Source of the DNA: Heliocidaris erythrogramma
Lineage: Eukaryota; Echinodermata; Echinoidea; Camarodonta; Echinometridae
DNA length: 64,000 nucleotides
Assembly (NCBI GenBank): GCA_025617745.1
Contig: CM046861.1
Location: 14,252,283 to 14,316,282 of the forward strand
Direction of reading: 5' to 3'
Below the pieces are notes generated by a model. The model was not told the DNA's origin, did not search any database, and worked only from the letters and a program-made list of their open reading frames with translations. The position numbers were made by a program, and so were the translations under genes. Of this stretch, positions 33,810 through 47,500 are shown piece after piece (the first letter of the stretch is position 1; the number at the start of each line of letters is the position of its first letter).

Positions 33810-35233
33810 TTGTCACAAATGGTAATGGTTTCCGTTGCAGTTCTCAACTGTTAGTTTTCAAATTGCATTCGAGGCGGCCGGGGTCATCGCGAACCACATA
33901 AAAATATATTTTTATTTTAGAAAGTTACAAAAAAATTATGGATTACAATGTGAAAGAAAATGAGAGAATTACAATTATATATATTGTATATATATAATGT
34001 GAGAAATCAATTGAATTGAATTGAGGTAACTGGCATAGCACTATATTCTGAGGGGCGCACCTTACCCGAAGGTGAATTTGTGGGGTGAGTGAATCAGTGG
34101 ACTTCGCACCGTTCTACGCTGGGTGCACACACACGGGGTTTGTATAGCTTCATGGTTTTACGGAAAAAATCATTTAAAACGTCCAGAACTAGACTATATA
34201 AGCAGTAGTAGTAGTGGTAGCAGCAGCAGCAGTAGCTGTAGACGTAGGTGATGTTATAACTTCTATAATTTGTAAGCCTTTCATTTGCAATATATTCTTT
34301 TTTTTTAATTTTGTATGATAGGATAAATATTAAAAACTTACACTACAATGTGTATTCATGCTATTGAAAAGTATAGAAATATATTGAAGAGGGCATTGTT
34401 AAACCCCTCCGCCAGACACTTGCATCTGGAAATCATTTGAATCGTAAAAAAGTAATATTCAGCTGTGTTTGTCATTCAGCAATAATGATAATAATAGCTG
34501 TTTATTATAGAGTGCCTTACCAGTTACAATGTAACAGACCAAAGCGCTTTACAGCGCTTCCACTTTGTCACATTATAATATCAGCAAGGTATGGAACGGC
34601 CTTCCACGATTTATTTATTAACTTTTTGGAACCATTTTATTTTGTTTGAACCGTTAATACAACGAGCTGTGCACCTGAATTATGTATTTATATTTTTGAG
34701 CAAGTGCAATGAGTGCCTGAGTTGGCGCATACCGGCGCTGAAGAAGACTTCATTATCATCGTTAAATCACCTGATCATCTCAGTACAAGTATGGTGAGGT
34801 ATTCCCTCTTTTATTCGACCGGTATTTTTTTGTATATCGATAGCTTTTTATTCATGCCAGATTAATATTTTATATTATACATGTGGGATTAAAAATTGTA
34901 ATGTAAATGAATTGTATATAATCAATATATCTATTTTTCTATATCAAATGATTAATGTTTCGTAATAATTTGATCAGAATGAATGTGATGATGATTGAAT
35001 CAAAATAATTATATGTTATGTATGCACCTGAACATTTTCAGGCATCAAAAATTGTTGCATTGTGCCTTATTCAGACGTCAAACATTTCATAGTGTTTGTG
35101 AAGTACTTTACCTTACTGATAACAACCATAAATAACTTCTCGAAGAGTGGTTAAGTCGCCTATTACATGCGTTTTTACCATTACTCGTTGAAAAAATGTA
35201 ATTGATGGTGTTAATACCTATTTGAGACTTTAT
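33810..35233. other. Intergenic, with a LINE-tail fragment
   Basis: No gene supported. Short AGT/AGC runs lie at 34204-34235. At about 34490-34565, on the minus strand, a LINE-tail-like segment reads AAGCGCTTTGGTCTGTTACA, GTAACTGGTAAGGCACTC and ATAATAAACAGC then ATT units. It matches 46405-46455. Confidence 0.55.
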
Positions 35234-35423
35234 TACTCTCTAAAAAAAATGAGTGATCACTGACGTCACTCCCTGGGAGAGTGAAAATAGAGTGAAACTC
35301 CACTCTTCCTCTTAGAGAGCACTCGATAGTCACTCCATATTCACTCCTAAACGAGTGATCACTGGCGTCACTCCCGGGGGAGTGAAAATATATGGAAAAT
35401 TCACTCTTTTTTTTGAGAGAGTA
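35234..35423. mobile_element. Palindromic MITE with TACTCTCTAAAAAAAATGAG ends
   Basis: Ends TACTCTCTAAAAAAAATGAG and its near complement at 35402-35423. The interior repeats GAGTGATCACTGACGTCACT and GAGTGATCACTGGCGTCACT in direct orientation, plus GAGTGAAAATA words. Confidence 0.75.
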
Positions 35424-37026
35424 CAAACAATGTTATTTAGGGTAACAACACCGGAAGGCTGTGTCAGACAGGATATCTTTAGCCATGCAAAACAGTAATG
35501 ATGTTAAAATATTGATAAATGGCAGGCGCTATAAGGGCCTACTCGTATTTTACGCAGAGCACAAAACTATAATAACTATAATAAATATAACTATAAATAT
35601 AAAATGCCGGAAAGAACACATTTTGTAGGTATTATGCGACTGAATCTTGTATTAGCCGGTTCCCTCTATAGTTTAAACTAATGAATTAAAACAATATATA
35701 GATTTGCAGATTTCCAAATTAATCTTAATTAACATAATTAATGAATTGAATGACTATTTGCAATTGAAATGATTTCATATTATTATGTTCAAAATGTCAT
35801 AGGAGTATCATCTGTGCCAATTGCATATTATCAGTTCAAGACATGTTTCTGAAAATGACTTTTTTTTTTACTATATTCATTATTATAACCTCCTTGTATT
35901 CCTGAGAATAATAATGTATACCAACAAATCAGCAAAGGTCATATTAATCTTATATTTTGGAATATCATAGAAAATAGAAATGAACTACACTATAGTATAT
36001 GTGTTGTAGGTTCTCTTTAAAGTTTATGTGATCTCTATACAAAAACTGGACTGATTAATGTCTGTATATATCCATATTAATTCGATATCAATTCAAGTTT
36101 GTTTGTTATTCTCTTTTTTACAACTCGTATGAATGAAAATTCATTGAAAAATATGAAAGAGAATAGTACATGAGCATTAAGTCAAATTATCATTATATGA
36201 CAGGGGTATTTGAGAACGTGATAAAAAGAATGTAAAGAAAAGAATCGTCCCTGGAATTAGATGGGGATTATTATTTCTGGTTTTAAATGATAATTATGTA
36301 AAGAACAACGATAAAAAGATATAACTATGTACAGGGCTTTAAAGTACTGCCTTCGATTTATATGAATATATCTAGATGCATAACAAGGTATGTAACATGC
36401 ATAATATTGCAGGGTAATTATTTTTGTGGAAACGTGTATGAAATTATGTTGAAATGGTGTGTATCAGTTCAACCCAATTTATGTGCAACCAAACCGACTT
36501 AGCTTTTTATGTGTTGAGTAATTCCCGTATAGTTTGGATAGTTTACATATACTCGTCTTTCCATCCCCTGTTCAGAAGGAACGGCAAAGTATTACTCGGT
36601 GAAAATATTTGCTCATGTGATCTCTATTTGATGCAGCTGAACGTATGTCTTTTGAATATATTCCTTATCAATATGTTAATAGTCATATTTTCACAACTCG
36701 TGTGGGTTTAACTCAGAAGTTCAGGCATTATAATACAGAACAGCAGTGTTTTGGTTGGCCAGTAGACGGTCAATAAATTGGCAGCATGTGAGAACATGAT
36801 AAAAATCGATAAAAAAATTGTAAAAACATTCATCTATGGACTTAAGGCTGATTTAAATATATATTTCTAAGAAAGAAAGACTTGAAAAGAAAAAAAAAAC
36901 TAAACGTGTGTGATCCTAAACATGAAGAAGCAATGCATGATTTCATTAATTATACGCAGGGTCTTTTGAACACTAATCATAGAGTAATGTGGTGAATTTG
37001 ATTTATATGAATGCATGGTATGTGTA

Positions 37027-37065
<39 letters not shown>

Positions 37066-39214
37066 AAAATTTATCAGGGTAATGATTTTCGTGGATGCAA
37101 ACCTAGAATTTCACTAACGTGTGTCAGTTTATGAGCAACTCGGCCTATAATCAAACATACCTATTTCAGTATTGTTATGTTACAATGGTGAGGGTACATG
37201 TATAACATAATTTTTGTCATGTTGCATTCTTGGCTGCATTTTAACCTTTATAATTATGCTGTTTTCAATATTTACGATATTTATCTTATATGGAAATTAT
37301 CTGAATTAATAATAATATTCTTATCAATCAACTATTAAGTGTATTTTCTTTCATTATGGGTGTTTCGATGATTTGTTAAATTAATCTAGTACAATTTGAT
37401 GTGAGTTAAATAGTGACTTGAAGGTAAACCTCGATAAAATGTAAATAATTCTTACAGAATTAGACTAAACTGACACTAAACATTTAATAAGGAATAAAAA
37501 TGATTTATAGATTTGAAAAGATTTTGATAGCAAATACGCATTAGATGAGAAATTATTTTAAAGAAGGAAATCGAGTTTATAATCCAAGTCACGTGAATGC
37601 ATGCAGTCTCCTGCGGAGCTAATAGTTGAGATTTTCAGTTACTTTTCGGTAATTTTTTGTTTGTTTAAACAACCCATCTAGAAATTAGTAATAAGTATTA
37701 CTTCAAGCTTCTATATATATACATATTATTACATGTACCAGAAGTACTAGAATTCATTACCTTCAAATCACGTACAAGAAAGAAGGGGGATACGACAAGA
37801 AGAAAGACAGAGACAGAAAAGGAGAGAAAATGGGGGCGGACAACGAGAGAGAGAGAGAACGGGAAAATAGAATTGCTTCGAAATAGAAAAATCAGAAAAA
37901 CAGATAAGCATATCAAAGTTTGAAAGAAATAGTAGAAATATTAAGAAATTTATGAAATTTGGATAGCATGATCACTAAGTATATGTAAATCTCAAATTGG
38001 CGAATTGTCATTCAATCAAATTAACCTCACTTTGATTTTAAGATTTTTATTTTTTCTGCTCTAATTGATCAAAGCGAGTTTTAATTGATCAAAAACTACA
38101 CCTCAACCAAATTTCATGCTTTATGCCAAAATACACAATCATATCCCTATTGTCCAGTGCCGAAGTATTTATCGATATCTGAAGCATGACGCTTAACCAA
38201 TCGCGGTCATTTTAGCGTCGCCTCCGAGAGTAAAGAAACAGTTCATCCGAGAAGTCCACAAAATATGTAGTTTTGTCAATAAATTATTATGCACCGAAGC
38301 AAAATTGAGCTCGTGCTTATCTAGGCATATCCTCTGATTTTTGGCAAGGCGCACGTACACCACAGTTTGGGTGAAAATGCAACATTGAAATCGTATACCC
38401 CAGTCGTAAAATTGCCAGAAAAGGATCATCGTTGATAAAGTCTTAAGGTAGGATTGTATTACATGTATTTCCGTTTTGATTATTTTTTTGTCTTTACTAT
38501 TTTTCTTTCACTTAACATAATAATTGGAAAGGCGGTTACCTTTGATGTGTGCTTGTGTGTTTGTGTGAGATTATAACCTAAATGTACATATTTGATTGTA
38601 TATAGACTTGTGTGTTATGTATAATTTATAAAATGATATTAGTAAGAAATTAAAGAGTATTACTAAAAAAATTTACAACGTCATTAACCATCAACCGGCG
38701 GAGTAACATAAATTGTGATGGGGCCGAGGACAATCGTCTTTGTATCAAAAGTACACTTCATGCAGGTGGAAAAGGTGCAGATAAGTAGGCCTACAACTCG
38801 ATAGACCTCTGGAGTTTCAATTCTGTATTGTATCGTTACGATATTGCAGACAAATGAAATTCATAACATAAAAAAGAAATTGATGCACTTATTTTCGTAT
38901 ACATTTAGTTTCCGTTTATACTTTATTGTTCTATTTCGGCTTTCTTTCTAGTGATTTATTCTGATGAATGCAAGACGAAAAGATCAGTATGCTTCTATTC
39001 AACGCTATTCTCCGATTCTGTAGTACTAAATAACTACATGCACGTATTTAGTTTGCATAAAGTATTTAAAACGTTATGGTTATTGTCCATGAAAAGGGAG
39101 ATCCAGGCGCACAAACGGTCGCCCCTCCATATAGTTCGAAAACATGAAAAGGGCCCTTTTAGGGAGTTAGAACCCCCTTCCCCTTTAAAGAAGTAGGCTC
39201 AAGGTTGCAAACTC
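35424..39214. other. Intergenic, AT-rich, no supported gene
   Basis: Contains a TA microsatellite at 37033-37062 and a GA-rich patch at 37780-37860. Near 37915-38010 is a diverged segment with AAATCTCAAATTGGCGAATTG, a word also seen in foldback MITE E. Short frames here show no family resemblance. Confidence 0.5.
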
Positions 39215-40950
39215 ACTCGGGTAATACTTCTAAAGATTCACTAAACAATTTTCAAACTTTATCTTTTCCTGCACGTGAATTAAAGTTTTGTGCAATAAAG
39301 AAGGATATGTTGTAAAAGAACTTTTAAATATTAACTGTTCAAAAGGAGTGGGAGTAGATGGTATACACCCTAAACATCTTAAACCATGGAAACTGGTTAC
39401 AGAATATTAATTCAACGCGACTTTACAAACATGTATAATTCCAAAATATTTTAAGACAGCACGAATTACTCCAATACACAAGGGAGGATATTTTGATATT
39501 GATCATTTTAGATCGATCTCTGTGCAACCTGCCTTGTCCGAAATATTGAAAAGAGCAACACATGAATGTAAACAAACTCCTTGCAGATTGTCAATTAAGG
39601 TTTAGCTCATGTAATTTTAATGCTACATGTTTAACCGTAAACTGAAATTACAGATTATTTGTGTGATGAAATGGACCAAAACATATTATTGGGGTATTTT
39701 CTTAGATCTACGTAAAGCCTTTGATGCTATTCCACACAATTTTGTTCTTGGAAAGCTTATTTATAAAGGAATGAATACAGTTGGATGGAATCCTATTTAA
39801 CAGACAAGAGACAATTTGTAACAGTTGAATATTTTGAAGACCAGATCAGGAGTCCCACAGGGGTCTATATTTGGACCGTTGGTATTCTGTTTCTTTATTA
39901 ATGACACATGTGATCTAAATTTGCATTTCAATTCTAAAATGTATCTTCATGCTGATGATACAGCTATTAATCATGGTAAAACAATCAAGGAGGTACAGAA
40001 GAAACTTGCAAGATGATTTTGTTACAAATATGCAAACAGACCTGAATAATTTACACCCACAAAAGACAAAAGTCATGGTATTTGGTCATACGGGGAAAAA
40101 ATGGAAAATGATGTTTTGTTAATAAAATTAAGAAACTTACCTTTTGAAAATGGGAAGAAAATTAAATAGTTGGGTGTTATGCTTGGCTCCGGTATGACTT
40201 CGGGTGAACATGTTTCTTCTATTTTTGTAAAAAATCTCTCGGGCGATAGGTTGTACACGGAGAATAAAGCAGTTGCTTTAGTTTAAAATATTGAAGAATC
40301 TGTATTTTGCTAACATTTTTTGTAGGGGAAGCTTTACAAAAATCTACAGGGATAAAATACAAAAATTCCAGAATATATATGCTAGAATGATTTTGAATAA
40401 GGATTATTTTACATCTCAGCGTTCCGTGTTACTCACGCTAAAATGGCAATCAGTAGAGCAGCGTATACAATATCATTTCTGTGTTCTTACTTTTAAAATA
40501 CAAAATAATATAGTACCGACCTATCTTGAATCACTGATATGCTATCGAATGCCAACTTCCCCGCCCAATTAAGGACAAAATATAAAATAAATTCTGTTGG
40601 ATATGTTGAAGCCAGTTTGTTACTTCCTGGTAATGTTCAGACGTGTACTTCCCTTTATAGGGTTTTAAAAATATTCAAAGCTTTAAAGCTTGACTCAGTG
40701 GAATGATAAGCATTAATATGCAAATATGTACATTTTATAATACCATTAATTCACTCTCCATTATTTTTGTTTTGTGTAATTTACCATGTTACGTAATTGT
40801 TATGTATTATATATTTTCATGTAGAATGATTTGTTAAACTGCAGGGCGCGTTTGGAAAGCAGTTTTACATGACCGAACAGGACAACCCTGCAGTATAACA
40901 TAAAGAAGACAAAATGAATATATAGACTAAAAAAATTAATAAATAAATTC
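39215..40950 (+). pseudogene. Degenerate LINE reverse transcriptase
   Basis: A non-LTR retrotransposon remnant broken by several stops and frameshifts. In order along the plus strand: GVGVDGIHPKHLKPWK (about 39350), ARITPIHKGG and HFRSISVQPALSEILKR (RT palm), FDAIPHNFVLGKL (39719), SGVPQGSIFGPLVF with FINDTCDL (39846), and a catalytic box reading HADD, not YADD (39950). The C-terminal domain follows (FQNIYARMILNKDYFTSQRS, 40360). A likely 3' UTR with GCAGGGCGCGTTTGGAAAGC runs to about 40950, ending in AATAAAT repeats. It includes more of the RT than the other LINE copies but is clearly inactive. Confidence 0.85.
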
Positions 40951-43900
40951 CTTGAGAGAGCCACGAGCGACCAAGCAGGATTCCCGAAATCATTTTATTC
41001 TGGGGAGAATCGATGTCGGGATGAATCTTTGTCTCCCCCCCCCCCCCCCCCTTGACAATTCTGGATAAGCCCCAGCTGTAATAGAGCGGTTTTTACGTGC
41101 CTCAAACAGGAAGGAAATTTGGGTTGTATCAACAGGTAAATCTAGATGATTTGATAAAATGGTAATCTATAATCTTATGTGACAAGCATGCCTTTAACAA
41201 CAGTTAGAGGTTGAAACCATTGCTATGGAACGAACAAAGATATTTTGTCTCGTATTATGATCTTTTAATTTTTAATTACATTTACAAAGTCTCTTTGATT
41301 ACTGTGTCTCACTTTTTTATACAGAAGTGGACCATGTGTTTTGAAATAAGTTAGATATTTTCCGCTGGATTGCTTTAAAATTCCATTTCGAGTCAGAGTA
41401 AACATTGTCAGTAAAATGAATATAGAGCGAAAAAAACCCCATTGAGTTGTGTTTATTCAAAGTGCATCCGATCAGTAAGAAACAGCATGGGGGCCTATAT
41501 ATCACCATTATTATAGATGATTTAAAGACTTTGGATTGATGGTGGAAATATGTCATAAATCGGGTCCTTTTTTGTAGGACCCATAGGGAGCCCAGCGTTA
41601 CAATCAAATTTTTATCTTTTTTTATAGAGAGAGAGAAAAGAAAAAGAAAGAAAGAGAGGAGGGAGTGTGAGAAAGAGATTTTATTCTTATAGGAAGCAAA
41701 ATGATGCTCAAGTGTAACAAAAGAGAACAAATCTTTTGGCAAGAGATTCAATATAACTTGCCCGCAGCATTGTCATCTAGTCAGGGTGAAATCATTGATA
41801 TATATGTATGGCATTGTAATGTAAAGGTCAACATCATATCTGTGGAATTACTAAATATCGGGCATTTAGTTTTGGAAAAAAAAAACCTTCCTCTGTTGTA
41901 AGTTTGGAAAATCATAATAATTCCGCAATAAATCGGTAAGTTTAATATGTAAAATTCATTTGGTGCAATGAATTCGACCTTGTGTTTGAGCTATTATTGA
42001 GACCCTATTTTGGGTCAACTTAATCGAACCCCTTCTTTGCGTAAAAAAAAAATGAACCTAGCTCGTACTTGGATTATAAGGGTGACACCAAAAGTGACTA
42101 AACTGGAGTCAAGTGATCGAGGGCTTGGTTGAATATTTTCACTCTCAGCTTAGATTAATTTTCTGAATAATGTCTTGTTTAACGTGTATAATATTGATCA
42201 TAACACGTTTTCGACATACAAGGGATTCACTATTTGGACACAGGTCGGCTCTCGTGGCATAGCGGCATTTTTTTACTGGACATACCTGTGGAGCAGTAAC
42301 AGTTAACTCCTTTATTATTCCCCGAAAGTTTTAATGAACTTTATTTATCAGGCTAACCCGAGTCTTCCTTAATTCTAAACAAAAGTAACCGTCTGATATG
42401 GGGAATTGTTCAATAAATATGACATTTGTCACCCTTCCCCACAAGGCAGGGCCAGACGTAGTCTGAGTGGAACAACCGTTGATACAAGAGACTGAAGCTA
42501 GCGGACTACCCTAATTCATGTCTTATTTAATATCACTCAGGCAATTTAGAGACATAATAGAGCATAACGGTACACGAGGCACGATGTTTTGAAAGCGAAA
42601 TATGCTGTTTTGTCTATAAATAGAGCGAACTCGAAATAATTATACTGTGGGTATTATTCCTGAATGTTTAATTTGGATACGTAACATCGCAAAATTGCAA
42701 GAATTGTGAAATTTTCTGCATGATCAAAACTGCATGATAGTTTGCGATACGAGCTATTAATTCGCTCTTAGATCTTGTTAATAACTGATGACTGATTATC
42801 ATATTTTCTCATTTCGATTTCATTTTCGGTCGATTTGCACATGACATTTTCAGTGTCTTATGTAACTTTTTATTCCTCGATACTTTTCTTAACTGCTTAT
42901 TTCTTCGTAGTTGTGACGGGAGGGGTTCTCTTATTCACCATCTGTAACTTTCAAAACCGAATCACCGCGCATAAATGATAAGACATGAACCGGCATTTCC
43001 CACCTCACTTCCGGAATATTTCACATTAAATATTTAGAGCTATAGAGGCCTACTCTGTAAAATGATTATGACTCTTTCTTGTCGTAGGTGGTTCCAGGAT
43101 TTTGTTAAAACGGGACACGGTTAAAAAAAAGAAAGAGGGGTTATCGCAATTTTCAGTTGCCTCTTCGGGTCTAAAACTTAAAAGGGGCACAAGAACGCAA
43201 TTAGGGAAAAAATTCTTTTGTCTGTTCAAGGTATGCCACTTGGTGTTTTTAAAAATGGGTACAGGGTTGATTTATCTTTCCCGTGAATCCGCCACTGTGT
43301 CCGAGTTAAAATCCATTTGCTGTATATGCACTTCTTAATTTAATTGATCATGCCTTTGACCTGTTAGTGCAATATTATGCTTAAATACCGATGATTCAAA
43401 TAATTGTCTGGATGACAGTGCCCCGAGCAAGGTGTATTGAATACCTTGTCAAAAGACGTGTTTCCATTTGTTACGCATGAGCATCCTTTCGGCCGTCAAA
43501 AAGAGGATTTTTTTTTTCTATGCTGGATTAAATCTACCACAAAATGACGTAAAAATTACACCGTATTGTTAATTTTGGCCCATAATGTACAAAATATTTC
43601 GTCAACAACCCAAATCTTCAGTAGTTATTCATTACTAATAAAATATGTAATAATACAGTGAATATATAATTGTCAGCTCACCGGTTCAATTTCTTTTCTG
43701 TGATGCACTTTACGTGCTTATTACCACCATGACCACTGAAGTTTGGATAATTTTAACTCTTTAACAGAAATTCGCCCACAAGCGGCATAAAATAATAACG
43801 AAAATATTTACTTCATTATGTTATGCAAATAGTCGTTTCATTTTTATCAAAATAATAAGGAAAAATATATTTTTTGAATTCCGTTATACAAATAAATGTT

Positions 43901-44386
43901 TCACTTTTATACATAATTGAAAATCAAACTTCTTCCTTTGTCAAAATTTAGCTCAATTAATAAGGGTCAATAGTTGCACCCATGATTGTCTGGATTGCTA
44001 ATTTCCTATTCTTTGATTTCCCTTTCTAGCAAAAGACACAAAGAAGACATAATGTTCTGATTATTTCATAAAATATATTTGATTAAAAAAAAAAACTGTT
44101 TTAGTTCAAGGGAATGGGTATTTTAGAAATTTCGTCTCATACTTTACATTCCGATCCGTCACCCATTTTCTACGCCCCTCCCCCCCCCCCCCCTTCCCCA
44201 TGAAAAAGCTGGCTACATTTAAAATGAGTTCAGTAATTCAAGAGAATGACAGTATATACTTGAACGCAAAGGTCACAATAATATATTCGTGGAGTTAATT
44301 TTTACATTTTTCTCGGTTAGGCTTTGGAATCTGGAGTGAGGAAAGAAGTGTAGACTGAAACAAGCTTGTATTCGATCACCGTCACG
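40951..44386. other. Intergenic upstream of gene 2
   Basis: No supported gene. C runs lie near 41034-41050 and 44179-44194, GA repeats near 41625-41680, and a short repeat-like segment with GGTTCCAGGATTTTGTTAAA at 43085-43290. A TATA-like CAGTATATACTT lies at about 44250, 135 bp before the gene 2 start. It is a possible but unproven core promoter. Confidence 0.4.
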
Positions 44387-44551
44387 ATGAAGGCTGTAAT
44401 AGTATTTGAACGACTCTTTGCCCTGTTGTTTGCTTGTTTTGAGAATCTGATACATGGGGCTGTCATCTTTGGCTGGCCCTCGCTCGTCTTTGTCTACCTA
44501 CAGCTTGGTTATTTCCATGACTTATGCAGCGAGAATGTTTCGTCGTCAGAG
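44387..44551 (+). CDS. SLC43A3-like: Gene 2 coding exon 1
   Basis: 55 codons. The first in-frame ATG is at 44387 (MKAVIVFERLFALLFACFEN). It encodes TM1 and GWPSLVFVYLQL, ending NVSSSE in the extracellular loop. Phase 0 exit at a GTAATA donor. A 1.8 kb foldback element begins 38 bp downstream. Confidence 0.9.
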
Positions 44552-47500
44552 GTAATATGCAAAATTGCAACTGAATCCATTGACGGGGGCTTGTCTCGAA
44601 TGGGTGGGTTGCGGGAGCGGGATGGGAGCGGGAACGGGCACACCCTTTCGAGACAAGCCCCCCCCCCCCGGTTATCTCGAATGGACGCGTTCCCAGCGAG
44701 AAGTTCAATGAACGCGCCACTTCGAGACAACCGGGGGGGGGGGGGGCTTTCCTCGAATGGGTGTGTTGAGTAGACTTTTGTAACAGACGTTTTAGAAATT
44801 ATTGAAAAATGTACTCTTGTTGGTTTTTTCGTTTTTCTTTTGTCTAAGATGTAGAAAATATAAAACAGTATCTAAAAAAAGCTTTTGACAAGGAAATCAT
44901 TATTTGTGCAAAATAAATAGGAGAATTGAATAATTATGCATTAAAACACACTGGGACGACAGGGCAAGTGGCGTAGCTAGGATTTTTGTATTTATTTATT
45001 TCTATTTTTTTGGCGTGACCTGTTAAATATTGTGAAATTGTGTTACAGACATGTGCTGACATAAGCCAAGGTGTGTTTATCATCTTTCCAAAGTTAGAAA
45101 CACCTTTTAATGCCACTATCATTCTATTAATACCCACTATCAAAAGTCAAAACGCATATCAAAAGGTCGTTTGTACCCGGCCCCCAACTCCCTATACAAG
45201 GGGTAGGCCTATGCTCGTACCTCCTTTTCAAAAGTGACCCCCTATCCCGGAGAAGTTGGAATTTGTTTTACCCCCCTATCCCGGGGAATTTTCTGAGATA
45301 TTGGACCCCCTATCCAGGCAGTTTAGGAAATTAACCCCCCCCCCCCCCCCTCCTATCCCCGGGGAGGATACCACCAGAGTCTGCGAAAATTGACCCCTAT
45401 TTACAATTTCCCGGGAATATTTTTTCATCTTCCTCACTCATCTTCCTTTTTTCTTACTCACCCACCAATAAGGGGTGGGGCATGGCCATCTTGTGCCCCC
45501 CCCCCCCCCCTAAAAAAAATACGCCGCAGTGAATTAACATTCTATTCTGGACTGTCTGCCCGACCAGACCTTTGAATTTTAAATGAACATTCCATTATGA
45601 ATTCATGCAACCTCATACATTCATTTGATTCTAACCCAAAACAAAGACTAACAAGATATTTGCTAATGTATTTTGTATGGTGTCTGTGAATGTCCTGTTG
45701 AGTAAAATTACAACGACAGACAAAACAATGGGAAACATTTGTCCATGTTTTATTCAGAAACAGCTTGAGGGTGTATGTATGCAAAAATTAATAACGATCG
45801 ATCGCTATGAATCAAGCTCTAATAGCGTTTGCTTGAAGGGGGGGGGGGGGGGGCTTTGTGTTACGGATTTTAGCGATTGATTACCATTAGCGCTTGATCG
45901 GAGTTTGGCGATTAATCGCTAAACACTCTTTATGTTACGGGGCCCAGGTCACGCCAATCAAAAATAATAATAAATAAATAAATACAAAAATCCTAGCTAC
46001 GCAACTTGCCCTTTCGTCCCCGTGTGTTTTAATGCATAATTATTCAATTCTATTTATTTTGCACAAATAATGATTTCCTTGTAGAAAATATAATAAAACA
46101 GTATCTAAAAAAATCTTTTGACATCTTAGACAAAAGAAAAACGAAAAAACCAGCAAGAGTACATTTTTCAAAAATTTCTAAAACGTCTGTTACAAAAGTC
46201 TACTCAACACACCCATTCGAGGAAACCCCCCCCCCCCCCCCCCGGTTGTCTCGAAGTGGCGCGTTCATTGAACTTCTCGCAGGGAACGCGTCCATTCGAG
46301 ATAACCGGGGGGCTTGTCTCGAAAGGGTGTGCCCGTTCCCGCTCCCATCCCGCTCCCATCCTGCTCCCGCAACCCACCCATTCGAGACAAGCCATTGACG
46401 GGGGTAATAATGCTGTAAGCGCTTTGGTCGATTACATTGTAACTGGTAAAGCCTGTGTCAACTAGAGCGCCGGCAAGATTAGGAAGGGTTGCGGAAGCAA
46501 ATTATGTCATTTCGACATCATTCCGCGCCAGACGCGGAAAAAGTGTGTGAATCATCGTTTCTTGGGCCATTACGACAAAGATCTGCGTATTGACTGCAGT
46601 CATACCTGGGACTGTCCTCGTAATCAATCGGGAAGGTCGCGAAATGCCGAGGAAAATACTGATCGTAGCAGGACAGCGCGGACACATCTGGGTTAACACA
46701 AGGAGTGGTAATCACGGACTGATTTTCCGACAACCATTTAGATTTATGCGGACAATATTTGGAAAAAATGCAAGGGTATAAATTTTTCTTCTCATATACA
46801 TGCTAGCCGTCATGGCGATCACACCAGCTGCAATTCATTTTGCTGTATTGCTTCAAATCCAAGCTGAGAGACATACTCAGCTAATCCTGTTGCCTCTTCC
46901 GTGTCTTGACCAAAAATGACCGCAGCGGCTTCGCTCACTCGCTTATATAGATCCGAATCGGCTCGGCGCTTTCCTGAAACGTTCTTCGTGGCTTCCGCTT
47001 GCATTCGCGAAGCTGTCCGGCACCGCGGAGGCTTTCAGGAGCGTTTGCGGAGGAGGCGGAAGTGTTAAAGAAAGGCGGGATGTCCTGGCGATGTCCGCAC
47101 GACAATGCAGACAAGCTGCCGAAGGTGTCAGGAAGTTCATTTCCCCCTCCAAATTTGGGTCTCGACCAAAATTTCCCGAAAGTGCGGAAATTCCGGGAAG
47201 TGTTTAGGAATGATAAATGAATGAATGAACAATGAATGAACAGAATCTTTCAAGAATATGCGGATAGGTTGCTGAATTACTGCAGATTTACTACATTTCA
47301 CTATGAACATGACGAACAAAGAAGCGGACAATTTATGCTGCTCCTCATTGTACCCTTCACAATTGCACTGGTTAACAAAAGAACATCCATTCATTGCTAT
47401 CCTGTAAAAATATGTAGAACAGGTGTCACATAATAGCAGTGAAGGGATGTCCTTTTGTTTACTAGAGCTATTGTGGAGGGTACAATGAGGAGCTGCATAA

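Noticed and set aside
41317-41751. 144-codon minus-strand frame
   Set aside because: Partly over a GA-rich run; no domain, and no splice or homology support.
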